A model generated the notes under the pieces. The model was not told the DNA's origin and made no database searches. It saw only the letters and a program-made list of their open reading frames with translations. Positions 20,734-30,680 of a stretch of DNA of 64,000 nt are shown here, one piece after another. The stretch is from assembly GCF_030269545.1 (NCBI RefSeq), contig NZ_BSTN01000004.1, positions 186,001 through 250,000 of the forward strand, read 5' to 3'. Position numbers and translations under genes: made by a program. How positions within the stretch are numbered: position 1 is the stretch's first letter; the number at the start of each line of letters is the position of its first letter. The stretch comes from Actinomadura sp. NBRC 104425 (GTDB lineage: Bacteria > Actinomycetota > Actinomycetes > Streptosporangiales > Streptosporangiaceae).

Positions 20734-22005
20734 TCAGGGCGCGGGGGAGAGGCGGACGGGAAGGGCGGACAGCCGCCAGGCGCCGGGCATGGGTATGCGC
20801 TCCAGGTCCTCCGGAGGGACCGCCAGGCACAGGTCCGGATAGCGGTCAAAGAGCGCGCCGAAGGCGACCTCGGCCTCCTGACGGGCGAGGGCCGCACCGA
20901 GGCAGTAGTGCAGGCCGTGGCCGAAACCGAGGTGGGTCTCCCGCCGGCCGTCCGGCTGCCTGGTGATGTCGAGCCGGTGCGGGTCGTCGAAGCGGCGTGG
21001 GTCGAAGTTGGCCGAGACGAGGCTGGCCATCACCGGCGACCCCTTGCGCAGCTTCCTGCCGCCGATCTCGACGTCCTCGGCGGCGTACCGGAACCGGGCG
21101 CCCTGGACCGGCCCGCACCAGCGCATCAGCTCGTGCACGGCGCGCGGCAGCAGCGCGGCCGGGTCGCTGCGCAGCAGTTCCAGCTGGTCGGGATGGGTGA
21201 GCAGCGCCACCGTGCCGTTGCCGATCAGGTGGGCGGTGGTCTCGTGCCCGGCCAGCACGATGGTCAGCACCATGGTGATCAGCTCGAACTCGCTGAGCAC
21301 GGCGCCGTCCTCGTCGTGGACGCCGATCAGCGCGGTCAGCAGGTCGTCGGCGGGCTCCTCCCGGCGGCGTGCGACGAGCTCCCCGACATGGTCGACGATG
21401 CCGCGGATCGCCGCGGTGAAGTGCCGTGTCTCGTGCGATCTCATCAGTGCGCGGCTCCACCCGAGCCACCGCCCGCGATCCTCCTCGGGGATGCCGACCA
21501 GCTCGCAGATCACCGTGATCGGCAGCGGATAGGCGAAGTGTTCGAGGAGATCGACCGTCCCGTCCCGCGGGGACACCGCCTCGGGGAGCCGCTCGAGCAG
21601 CTCCCCGGTGATCTCCCTGACGCGGGGCAGCAGCGCGGCGACGCGGCGCGCGGTGAACGCGCGCGAGACGAGCCGGCGGAGCCTGAGGTGCTCGTCGCCG
21701 TCGGCGTCCAGCACGCTCCGCAGCAGGTACGGCGCGTACTCGTCGTCGATGCCCATCTTCCGGAAGATCTCCGTGCGCTGGTCCTGGATCCGCATGCCGG
21801 GCACGTTGCCCGGATTGTTGACGAACCTGCGGTCGCTCAGCACCAGCCGGACGTCCTCGTAGCGCGTGACGATCCACAGGGACGACCCCCGGTCGCCGTA
21901 GACGACCTGCGCCATCGGAGACCGCTCGCGCAGCCGCGAGTAGCCGTGGAACGGATCGCGCAGCAGTTCGGGATCCATCAGGTCGACGGTGACGGGGCCA
22001 GTCAT
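20734..22005 (-). CDS. Cytochrome P450 divergent from the lanthipeptide cluster
   Basis: A 423-residue soluble P450. The I-helix motif LAGHETTAHL, the ExxR motif in VHELMRWCGP, and the haem loop FGHGLHYCLGAALARQE with its cysteine are all present, so it should be active. The ATG at 22005 is fixed by GGAGGGATCGGG and by overlap with a short upstream frame. It resembles CYP107/CYP105-type actinomycete enzymes that oxidise secondary metabolites. Its start is 345 bases from the first cluster gene, transcribed the other way. Cinnamycin-type clusters do not normally include a P450, so it is either an extra tailoring enzyme or an unrelated neighbour. Confidence 0.9.
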   Translation of the reverse strand: MTGPVTVDLMDPELLRDPFHGYSRLRERSPMAQVVYGDRGSSLWIVTRYEDVRLVLSDRRFVNNPGNVPGMRIQDQRTEIFRKMGIDDEYAPYLLRSVLDADGDEHLRLRRLVSRAFTARRVAALLPRVREITGELLERLPEAVSPRDGTVDLLEHFAYPLPITVICELVGIPEEDRGRWLGWSRALMRSHETRHFTAAIRGIVDHVGELVARRREEPADDLLTALIGVHDEDGAVLSEFELITMVLTIVLAGHETTAHLIGNGTVALLTHPDQLELLRSDPAALLPRAVHELMRWCGPVQGARFRYAAEDVEIGGRKLRKGSPVMASLVSANFDPRRFDDPHRLDITRQPDGRRETHLGFGHGLHYCLGAALARQEAEVAFGALFDRYPDLCLAVPPEDLERIPMPGAWRLSALPVRLSPAP

Positions 22006-22256
22006 CCCGATCCCTCCGCAAAGGCCGGAATATGTGGGGACATTGCGAGCTTTCCTTTCCCGCGGTGCGGGGAAGTCCCAGAAGATTGCAGCACCGATCG
22101 ATCCGGCCGGCAAGTCGGCCTCGATTGTCCGTTCTGTCGATATTGTCGCATATCAACTATCTCTCGATAGTGATCTACGATCTTTTGACCTTTTCTTGGA
22201 TGCATCGAGAGCAACTTCTTGCTTGACTCTAGTGCGGCGGCAAGATTGCCAGACAT
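22002..22256 (-). CDS. Possible 84-residue leader ORF coupled to the P450
   Basis: A short frame begins at an ATG with AGGAAAAGG upstream and its TGA overlaps the P450 ATG by four bases (ATGA). The first half is helical and basic (MSGNLAAALESSKKLLSMHP, then QKIVDHYREIVDMRQYRQ), the second half is serine/proline-rich and ends MSPHIPAFAEGSG. Third codon positions are much less GC-rich than in neighbouring genes, which argues against an old coding gene, while the ribosome binding site and the overlap argue for translation. It could be a regulatory leader, a P450-modified peptide precursor, or chance. Confidence 0.35.
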   Translation of the reverse strand: MSGNLAAALESSKKLLSMHPRKGQKIVDHYREIVDMRQYRQNGQSRPTCRPDRSVLQSSGTSPHRGKGKLAMSPHIPAFAEGSG

Positions 22257-22290
22257 AGCCTTTTCCTGTTCGTTGACAGTGCGAATCAAG
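22156..22290. promoter_or_regulatory. Putative control region between P450 and lanthipeptide operon
   Basis: This AT-rich island contains ACTATC-TCTC-GATAGT (22156-22171), a perfect 6-bp inverted repeat, and two copies of a spaced direct motif TTGAC...GTGCG...CAAG (22223-22244 and 22273-22290), 50 bases apart. No regulator gene is present in the cluster. A -10 element could not be assigned with confidence. Confidence 0.4.
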
Positions 22291-22349
22291 TCCGCGGTGC
22301 CCGGCTCCGGAAGCCGCGGAGTCGGAGCCGCCCGACGAGGGGAAGCTGA

Positions 22350-22733
22350 ATGGGACGACTCAAGGGCACCGGGCCGAAACCGCCGAGCGACCTGACCACT
22401 CACCGGGCCATCGAAACGGTCCGCCAGATCCAGCATCTGATGCTGCTGTGCTCGCTGCTGCCGCCGGACGGCAAAATGCAGGAAGTGCTCCGGCTCGCTC
22501 TCTCGCTCCACGAGGAACCGCTGCTGGCGCGGGTCACGCCGGTGACGGACCTGCACCCCCAGGCCACCAAGGAATGGCTCGAATCCTTCTGGATTCGGGA
22601 CGGAATCTCCGCCGAGGAAGAGGAGCTGATCGCCTGGCAGAACGACAAACCCAACATGGACGCCGCCATAGCCGAGATCAAGAATGCCGAACGGCAGCTC
22701 GGCATTCGGCTGGCGACTGAACTGGTCGAGTAG
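22350..22733 (+). CDS. Cinorf7/DurN-like lysinoalanine-bridge protein
   Basis: A 127-residue, largely helical protein directly upstream of the cinnamycin-like precursor gene. In the duramycin and cinnamycin clusters the small protein at this place (DurN, Cinorf7, about 119 residues) closes the lysinoalanine bridge between dehydroalanine-6 and lysine-19, using the hydroxylated aspartate as base. Size, position and all-helical character (HRAIETVRQIQHLMLLCSLL; MQEVLRLALSLHEEPLLARV) fit, and the core peptide retains Ser6, Asp15 and Lys19. I assign it by context more than by motif. GAGGGGAAG precedes the ATG; the precursor gene starts 36 bases after the stop. Confidence 0.7.
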   Translation: MGRLKGTGPKPPSDLTTHRAIETVRQIQHLMLLCSLLPPDGKMQEVLRLALSLHEEPLLARVTPVTDLHPQATKEWLESFWIRDGISAEEEELIAWQNDKPNMDAAIAEIKNAERQLGIRLATELVE

Positions 22734-22769
22734 CCCGGCAGGGTTCACCACAGCAAAGGAGAAAGGCTG

Positions 22770-23009
22770 ATGTCACCGAGCACCGTACTGCGCCACGCCG
22801 CCGCGGACGCCGAGGTCCGCGCCGAGGTCCTGGCGACCCCCGAGGCGTTCGGGGTGTCCGCCGGCGCCGTCCCCGCGTCCGTGGAGCCGCTGGACGAGGA
22901 GACCCTCGGCTTCTGGACCGAGGGCGTGGCCGCCGTCGAGGTCTACGCCTGCGCCACGAGCTGCAGCGCGGGTCCGTTCACGATCGTCTGCGACGGCGGC
23001 ACCAAGTAG
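22770..23009 (+). CDS. cinA: Cinnamycin/duramycin-type class II lanthipeptide precursor
   Basis: A 79-residue precursor. The 60-residue leader (VLRHAAADAEVRAEVLATPE, then AFGVSAGAVP and LGFWTEGVAAVEVYA) resembles the cinnamycin leader and ends in an AxA-like cut site (VYA). The core is CATSCSAGPFTIVCDGGTK, 19 residues as in cinnamycin (CRQSCSFGPFTFVCDGNTK). All bridging residues are kept: Cys1-Thr18, Ser4-Cys14, Cys5-Thr11, Ser6-Lys19, and Asp15 for hydroxylation. Differences are Ala2, Thr3, Ala7, Ile12 and Gly17. Such peptides bind phosphatidylethanolamine. The change Phe7 to Ala lies in the lipid pocket. AAAGGAG precedes the ATG. Confidence 0.95.
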   Translation: MSPSTVLRHAAADAEVRAEVLATPEAFGVSAGAVPASVEPLDEETLGFWTEGVAAVEVYACATSCSAGPFTIVCDGGTK

Positions 23010-23093
23010 CCCCGCCGAAGTGACGACCAGCCGGTGGGCCGACATCGGTCGGCCCGCCGGCCCGTACGGACCGACAGAGCGAGGAACCCCGGA

Positions 23094-26000
23094 GTGACCC
23101 CACTCTTCCCCCTGGACATCGCGGCCCGCGCCGCGAACCTCTCCGAGCAGGCCCAGGTCGTCTCCGAACTCGGCCCGGCCGACGGCGCCCCGCCGCTGAC
23201 GGAGTTCGACCGGTGGCGGATCGACCGGCTGGCGGACCGGCTGGCCGCGCGCTTCCACAAGGAGAGCACGCGGCGGCCGGGAGCGGCGCGGTACACCCGA
23301 GACTCGCTGACCGGGCTTCTGACCGAGTACCGCCGGCACGAGCTGGCGCTCACCGGCCGCGACGACGACCTCGGCCGCATCCTCCCCGAGCTGCAGCGTG
23401 AATGGCTGCCGACGTACGAGGCGGCGCTGCGGGGGCTGGAGCGGGCCGGCGACCGGGCGACGGAAGAGAGCTGGCGGGGGTTCGACACCTACTACGGGCG
23501 GCTCGCCATCGCCTGCGAGCCGTTCCTGACAGAGCTGGGCCGGCGGCTGGGCGGGGCGCTGGCGGAGGAACCCGGCCGTCCGGCCCTCGTCATCGAGCCC
23601 CAGATCGTCGACGACTTCCAGGCCCACCTGCTCGGCCGCTTCGAACTGGCGCTGGCCTGGGCGGTGGAGGCCGACGCCAAGGCCTACTGCGCCGTGCACG
23701 GCATCGACCCGGAACAGGCGCCCCAAGAGGACTACCTGGCCTACCTCGACAAGACGTTCGCCGACACCGCCTCCTACCACCGCTTCTTCCTGGAGTTCCC
23801 GGTCCTCGGACGGTGGCTGGCCCACGTCACCGAACTGCTCGCCGCACACGGCCGAGACATGATCGCCCGGCTGCGCGCCGACGCCGAAGCCGTGGCCGAG
23901 GCGTTCTTCGGGCAGCCGATCACCAGGGTGCGCACCGTGCGCCTGGGCCGCTCCGACATGCACGCCGGCGCCCGCAGCGTGGCCATCGTGGACGTCACCC
24001 TGGCGGACGGCGCCGAAGAGTCGTTCGTCTACAAGCCGCGCTGCGTCCGAGGCGAGGCCGCGCTGCAGAAACTGCTGGCCCGGCTGCGCGACGAGGACGT
24101 CCTCGGCTACGCGCCCCGCGCGGTGCTGCCCAGGGACGGATACGGCTACGAGGCGCTGATCCCGTCCGGACGCAACCGGGTCGACACGCGCGAGCAGGCC
24201 GAGCACGTGTACGCCGAGCTCGGCGGCTATCTGGCGATCTTCTACATCCTCGGCGGGGGCGACCTGCACTTCGAGAACGTCCTGGTCGCCGACGGCCACG
24301 CGTTCATCTGCGACTGCGAGACCGTGCTCGGCGCCCCGCCCAAGGGGCAGCCCCGGCCGTCCGGCACGCTGATGGACTCGGTGTTCAAGACCGGTCTGAT
24401 CGAATGGCCCACCGCGGCGGAGGACGACACGGGCATCCGGCTCAGCGGCTACTCCGGCGGCGCCTCCTACCAGCTGCCGATGCCGGTGCCGCAGGTCAAC
24501 GACCGCCGGATCTCCTTTGCGGCGGCCGTGACGCACCGCACGGGCGTGCGGGTCGAGCCCGGAGCACCCAACCGCGTCTTCATCGGCGACGAACTGACCC
24601 GCGCCGAGGACTTCACCGACGCGATCAGGGCCGGCTTCGACCGCGTGTACCGGTGGTTCCAGGACGACCCCGACCGCGCCATCGAATGCGTGACCGGCCT
24701 GTTCGCCGGAACACGCGTGCGCTTCATCAACTGGAGCACGCAGGTCTACGCGCAGCTTCTGGTGGCCTCGCGGCATCCCAAGTGCCTGATGGAACCGCTG
24801 GAGGTCGACCTGCTCGTCAACACGGTGCGCACCTTCCCGCGCAACTGGGACGCCGACGGCGTGCTGCCGCCCTGGGAGCTGGCGTCGATGTGGCGGCTGG
24901 ACGTGCCGATGTTCACCGTGGACGCGGGCGGCGACCGGCTCGTCCACGACCACCGCGACGAGATCGCGGCCACGCTGGAGACGACCCCGCTCGACCATGC
25001 CGCCGCGCGGATCCGGCGGCTGTCGGAACGCAACCGGGCCCAGCAGGACCAGTACATCGCCGCGGGCCTGTCCGGCGGCGACGTCACCAGCCCCGACTTC
25101 GCCGCCACCTGCGTCGAGCAGGCGAGCGCCCTCGGGCTGCGGCTGTGCCGGATGCTGCGCGAGCCCGGCCGCGCGCCCTGGACCTCCTACATCATCACCG
25201 GCGACGGCAAGACCGAAATCGACATCGAAGGCGACCTGTACACCGGATCGGCCGGAATCGCGTTCTTCCTGGCCCACCTCAACGAGGCGGACCCGCGTCC
25301 GGAGTTCCGCCATGCCGCCGAGCGCGCCCTCGCCCACGCCCTCGACACCGGCGACCGCAGCCGCATCGGCGCCTTCGCCGGGCTCGGCGGGTTGATCTAC
25401 CTCCTCACGCACCTGCACCACCTGTGGAACGACCGCGCGCTGCTCGACCGCGCCGTCCAACTCGCCGACGAGACCGCCGGGCTGATCGAGCAGGACCGCC
25501 ACTTCGACGTCTTCCACGGCGTGGCCGGGCTCATCCCGGTGCTGCTCGCGCTGGCCGACGCCACCGGAGGACACGGCCTGGACCACGCGCACCGATGCGC
25601 CGCGCACCTGCTGCGCCATGCGCAGGCCGACGGCGACACCCTGTCCTGGCCCAGCCCCGAGCCGGACACCGTGGTCGCCAACCTGACCGGCCTGTCGCAC
25701 GGCGCCGGCGGCATCGGCTGGGCGCTGATCATGCTGGGGTGCCGGGACGACCGCGCCGGCTACATCGACGCCGGTCGGCGCGCCTTCGCCTACGAGGCCC
25801 GCCATTTCGACCATGACGAACAGGACTGGTACGACCTGCGGCGCATCGCGGGCGGCCGGTTCCGCAACGGGCGCCACTACGCCAACGCCTGGTGCAACGG
25901 CGCCGCCGGCATCGGCATGACCCGCATCCATAGCTGGGCCCTGCTCGGCAAGGACGACGACACCATGCTCCACGAGGCCCGCCAGGCGCTCACCGCCACG

Positions 26001-26309
26001 ATGCGCGGCTTCCCGCGCCTGATGAACGACTCGCTCTGCCACGGCCGATCGGGCAACGCCGAGCTGTTCCTGCGTTTCGCCGAGCTGAACGACGAGCCCG
26101 CCTTCCGGATGGAGGCCAACGTCCAGGCCCAGACGCAGTGGCGGAACCTGGAGGACGCGCGACCGGGCCCGGAGTCGGGATTCTTCCCCGGCCTGATGCT
26201 GGGCCTGGCGGGCTTCGGAATGCACTTTTTGCGGCTGGCCCGGCCCGAGAGCACCCCGTCGGTCCTGCTGCTCGACCCGCCGAACCGGCCCATCCCAGCC
26301 AAGGAGTGA
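23094..26309 (+). CDS. cinM: Class II lanthipeptide synthetase (LanM/CinM-like)
   Basis: A 1071-residue bifunctional enzyme that phosphorylates and dehydrates Ser/Thr in the precursor, then cyclises the rings. The N-terminal dehydratase half includes VYKPRCVRGEAALQKLLARL, the kinase-like GGGDLHFENVLVADGHAFIC near residue 390 and the DCETVL motif. The C-terminal LanC-like half holds the zinc ligands: Cys934 in AWCNGAAGIG and Cys982-His983 in SLCHGRSGNAE. Length is normal. The GTG at 23094 follows GAGGA. It sits 84 bases after the precursor gene and five bases before the hydroxylase gene, so all are probably one operon. Confidence 0.96.
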   Translation: MTPLFPLDIAARAANLSEQAQVVSELGPADGAPPLTEFDRWRIDRLADRLAARFHKESTRRPGAARYTRDSLTGLLTEYRRHELALTGRDDDLGRILPELQREWLPTYEAALRGLERAGDRATEESWRGFDTYYGRLAIACEPFLTELGRRLGGALAEEPGRPALVIEPQIVDDFQAHLLGRFELALAWAVEADAKAYCAVHGIDPEQAPQEDYLAYLDKTFADTASYHRFFLEFPVLGRWLAHVTELLAAHGRDMIARLRADAEAVAEAFFGQPITRVRTVRLGRSDMHAGARSVAIVDVTLADGAEESFVYKPRCVRGEAALQKLLARLRDEDVLGYAPRAVLPRDGYGYEALIPSGRNRVDTREQAEHVYAELGGYLAIFYILGGGDLHFENVLVADGHAFICDCETVLGAPPKGQPRPSGTLMDSVFKTGLIEWPTAAEDDTGIRLSGYSGGASYQLPMPVPQVNDRRISFAAAVTHRTGVRVEPGAPNRVFIGDELTRAEDFTDAIRAGFDRVYRWFQDDPDRAIECVTGLFAGTRVRFINWSTQVYAQLLVASRHPKCLMEPLEVDLLVNTVRTFPRNWDADGVLPPWELASMWRLDVPMFTVDAGGDRLVHDHRDEIAATLETTPLDHAAARIRRLSERNRAQQDQYIAAGLSGGDVTSPDFAATCVEQASALGLRLCRMLREPGRAPWTSYIITGDGKTEIDIEGDLYTGSAGIAFFLAHLNEADPRPEFRHAAERALAHALDTGDRSRIGAFAGLGGLIYLLTHLHHLWNDRALLDRAVQLADETAGLIEQDRHFDVFHGVAGLIPVLLALADATGGHGLDHAHRCAAHLLRHAQADGDTLSWPSPEPDTVVANLTGLSHGAGGIGWALIMLGCRDDRAGYIDAGRRAFAYEARHFDHDEQDWYDLRRIAGGRFRNGRHYANAWCNGAAGIGMTRIHSWALLGKDDDTMLHEARQALTATMRGFPRLMNDSLCHGRSGNAELFLRFAELNDEPAFRMEANVQAQTQWRNLEDARPGPESGFFPGLMLGLAGFGMHFLRLARPESTPSVLLLDPPNRPIPAKE

Positions 26310-26314
26310 ACACG

Positions 26315-27249
26315 ATGTCCGTTGAGTCCTGCACCCGGTTCCTGCGCCTCACCGTGGAGGACCCGCAGGTCCGGCAGCAGATGAAGGCGTTGACCGGGGC
26401 CGCGGAGGTGATCCGGCTCGCCCGTGCCGGCGGCTACGACTTCACCGTCGGCGACCTCATGGTGGCGTCCACCCAGGCCGCCCAGGCGGAGGCGCACAAC
26501 GCCGCGGAGGCGTCGAAGGCCGAGGAGGCGCAGAAGGCCGGGGAGCCCGCCCCGGCCGCGGAACGCGCGAAACCGGCGGCGGGCGAGGTCTACCACCACG
26601 AGTACGACTTGAGCGAGCTCCCCGGTTTCGGCCCGGTCATCGACGAACTGCCGCGGCTCAAGATCATGCCGCCTACGGTCGACCTGACCCGTTTCCACGC
26701 GTCGTTCCGCGAGGAGGACCTGCAGTCGACCTCGCTCGCGCCGTCCAGCCCCGAGTACCGGGCCTGGCGCGACCGGGCCGCCGCCGAGCCCACCGGGGAT
26801 GTCAGGCGCGACTTCCACCTGATCAACCTTGACGACCACGTCGCCCACCCCGGCTACGACGACTATCTGGCGGCCAAGACCCGCGTCGTGGCCGCGCTGG
26901 AGAAGGTCTTCGGCGACGAAGTCCGGTTCTCCGGCAGCATGTGGTACCCGCCGTCCTCCTACCGGCTCTGGCACACCAACGAGGACCAGCCGGGCTGGCG
27001 CATGTACATCGTCGACTTCGACGGCGACTTCGCCGACCCGGAGCACACGTCCTTCTTCCGCTACCAGAACCCCGCCACCGGCGAGCTGGTCACCCTGCGG
27101 GAACGTCCCCGGATGGCGCGGTTCTTCAAGATCGAGCAGGAGCCGGACCGGTTGCTGTGGCACTGCATCGTCAACCCGACCGAGCGTCACCGGTGGAGCT
27201 TCGGGTTCGTCGTGCCGGAGCACTGGGCCGAGCGCCTGGCGGAACACTC

Positions 27250-27253
<4 letters not shown>
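26315..27253 (+). CDS. cinX: CinX-like aspartate beta-hydroxylase with N-terminal Nif11-like domain
   Basis: A 312-residue 2-oxoglutarate/Fe(II) hydroxylase predicted to hydroxylate Asp15 of the core. Candidate iron ligands are His220 and Asp224 in LWHTNEDQPGW and His283 in LWHCIVNPTE; Arg291 or Arg293 (RHRWSFGF) may bind 2-oxoglutarate. Residues 1-55 form a separate unit: FLRLTVEDPQVRQQMKAL, then AAEVIRLARAGGYDFTVGDL, which reads as a Nif11-like leader-peptide fold, joined by an Ala/Glu-rich linker (about 56-90). AAGGAG precedes the ATG. The stop overlaps the transporter GTG by four bases. Hydroxylase role rests on context and motif. Confidence 0.88.
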
Positions 27254-29118
<1,865 letters not shown>

Positions 29119-29158
29119 GAAAAACCACTGGGTCGAAAAGTTCGCGGCGTCGAGGGAC

Positions 29159-29368
29159 GGACCATCCCCGCGTGCGCGGGGCTGACGCCGTACTCGACGC
29201 GCTCACCGACGCCGACGTGGGACCATCCCTGCGTGCGCGGGGCCGACGTGGAGTTGGCGACGGTGGCGAGCTGGTTATGGGACCATCCCCCGCATGCGCG
29301 GGGCCGACGCCTGCATCGGCGCGAAAAACGCCTCCTGTGCGGACCATCCCAGCGTGCGCGGGGCCGAC
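29159..29368 (-). CRISPR. Short orphan CRISPR array, type I-E-like repeats (4 repeats, 3 spacers)
   Basis: Repeats at 29159-29186, 29220-29247, 29280-29308 and 29341-29368, at a 61-base period; spacers are 33, 32 and 32 bases. On the minus strand the repeats start GTCGGCCCCGCGCA and end GGGATGGTCC, the pattern of actinomycete type I-E repeats. Each copy differs: T in place of C in the first (CTGAC), T/A substitutions in the second and fourth, one extra C and a G-to-A change in the third. Decay and absence of cas genes suggest an inactive array. A further, very degenerate unit may start at 29402. Confidence 0.88.
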
Positions 29369-29793
29369 CGGTAGCGGGCCGCGATCGAGCAGTGAACACC
29401 CACCTCCCGCCCCGCAAGGGCTGGGCGGGCGACAACGGCCTGATACGCGCCCAGGCGGCATCGAGCAGCTCATGAATGAGGCACCACAGCGCATCATCGA
29501 ACCCACGGCAAGATCGACCGCAGCAGGACACCCACGTTCCACCGGACGCGTCCCAGGCGATGTCTGGTAGAACTCGGCATTATGTGGGGGAGCGTCGGCC
29601 GGGTCGTCAGCTGCGAGTCTGCGGCTTCGCCGCCGTCATGTGCGAGGGGGCCGGGGTGGCGGCCGCTCTGCCGACGCCGCAACGTGGTCGGGATCGCCAT
29701 GGTCACCCACTGGCTGCGGGCCCATGTGAGATGGGGCGAGGGGAACGTGCCCTGCTGTTGCCCCGGGGGCGCGGGGCTTTCAGGGACGCTGTG
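29369..29793. other. Gene-free interval right of the CRISPR array
   Basis: The expected leader side of the array. At 29402-29433 the sequence ends GGGCGGGCGAC at the exact 61-base period and may be a decayed repeat. No leader-like AT-rich block and no gene were recognised. Confidence 0.35.
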
Positions 29794-30153
29794 TCAGTTG
29801 CTCTTAAGGTAGGCGTAGCACTCCACCTCGGCGCGGTTGTAGGTCAGGCCGCGCTGCACGAAATCGCGCACGCAGGCCCGCTGGTGGGCGCTGAGGTTGA
29901 GCTTGCCGCACACGGTCACGCTCGAATACGTACGGCAGTTGAGTGCGGAGTTCCAGGCGCCGATCCTGTAGGTCTTCCGGACCTCAGCGCGGCAGTTCTG
30001 CCGCGCGGTCTCACTCCCGGCGTATCGGCACTGGTTGATGAGCGTCCGATACTGCTCTCGGCTGACGGGCTCCTTGCCGGCGTTCGCGAGGGCGGCACCG
30101 CCGCCCGCGAAGGCCGTCGCTGCGAGCACGACAGCAGAGATGATCCACTTCAC
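29794..30153 (-). CDS. Small secreted cysteine-containing protein, unknown function
   Basis: A 119-residue product with a signal peptide (VKWIISAVVLAATAFAGGGA, cleavage likely after ALA or ANA near residues 23-25) and a mature part with six cysteines: NQCRYAG, RQNCRAEV, LNCRTYSS, TVCGKLNL, RACVRDF and VECYAYL. These could form three disulfides. It starts at a GTG with GAAGGAGACG upstream. I do not recognise the family. Confidence 0.7.
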   Translation of the reverse strand: MKWIISAVVLAATAFAGGGAALANAGKEPVSREQYRTLINQCRYAGSETARQNCRAEVRKTYRIGAWNSALNCRTYSSVTVCGKLNLSAHQRACVRDFVQRGLTYNRAEVECYAYLKSN

Positions 30154-30494
30154 TGCGTCTCCTTCCGGTTACCGGGTCGTGCCGGTATGCACTGCCCACT
30201 CTCCGCCAGCCAAACCCTGCCGACTCGGTATTTTGCCGACGAAACGTGCATACAGGACCTCTGTCCCCAAGGGGCGCCAAGCTCTCAGCAACCCCAATGA
30301 GCACCACATGCCCCGGACGCCGGCAACGCCCCCCACCGCGTCGGTGAGCCGCGTCATCCCGTCCATCAGTCTGGTCATTTCCAGCCGCTTCAGGGGGACG
30401 GCTGGAAGTGTGCGCGGCACCCAACGACACGGAAGTGCGCTGCGGGGTGCGAACCACCGGCCTTCGCCCTCGACGCCAGCGCCCTGCTGTGCTG
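30154..30494. other. Gene-free interval
   Basis: About 340 bases between the secreted protein and the IS remnant. An 83-codon minus-strand frame (30420-30169) starts at a GTG without ribosome binding site and is not supported. Confidence 0.35.
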
Positions 30495-30680
30495 TTGACT
30501 TCCTCCCCTGCCTGGAGGCGGGGGATTCCGACCGTCTCCGGTCGGTCTTCCTGCTTCACAGCCGGTCGCCTCGCCCCGAGAAGACTCCCGATGAGGTCTT
30601 ACACCAGCTCCACAGGCGTTTCAGCTCTCCGCCAGCCCGGCGGCGAGCACATTCGTGGCCGCGTTCACGTCGCGGTCGTT
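30495..30680 (-). mobile_element. IS200/IS605-type right-end remnant with the last codons of tnpB
   Basis: On the minus strand the DNA encodes NDRDVNAATNVLAAGLAE, the conserved extreme C-terminus of TnpB, followed by the typical right end: a GCGACCGGCTGTGAAGCAGG-like block, a hairpin rich in GGAATCCCCCGCC / GGCAGGGGAGG, and the terminal GAAGTCAA (30502-30495). This 3' segment is also where TnpB guide (omega) RNAs end. Everything upstream of the last 20 or so tnpB codons is gone and replaced by a DUF6210-like gene. Confidence 0.8.

Noticed and set aside
22773..26225. 1150-codon minus-strand frame through the LanM gene
   Set aside because: Antisense shadow of a clearly recognisable LanM and precursor gene.
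30169..30420. 83-codon minus-strand frame between secreted protein and IS remnant
   Set aside because: GTG start without ribosome binding site; translation shows no recognisable domain.
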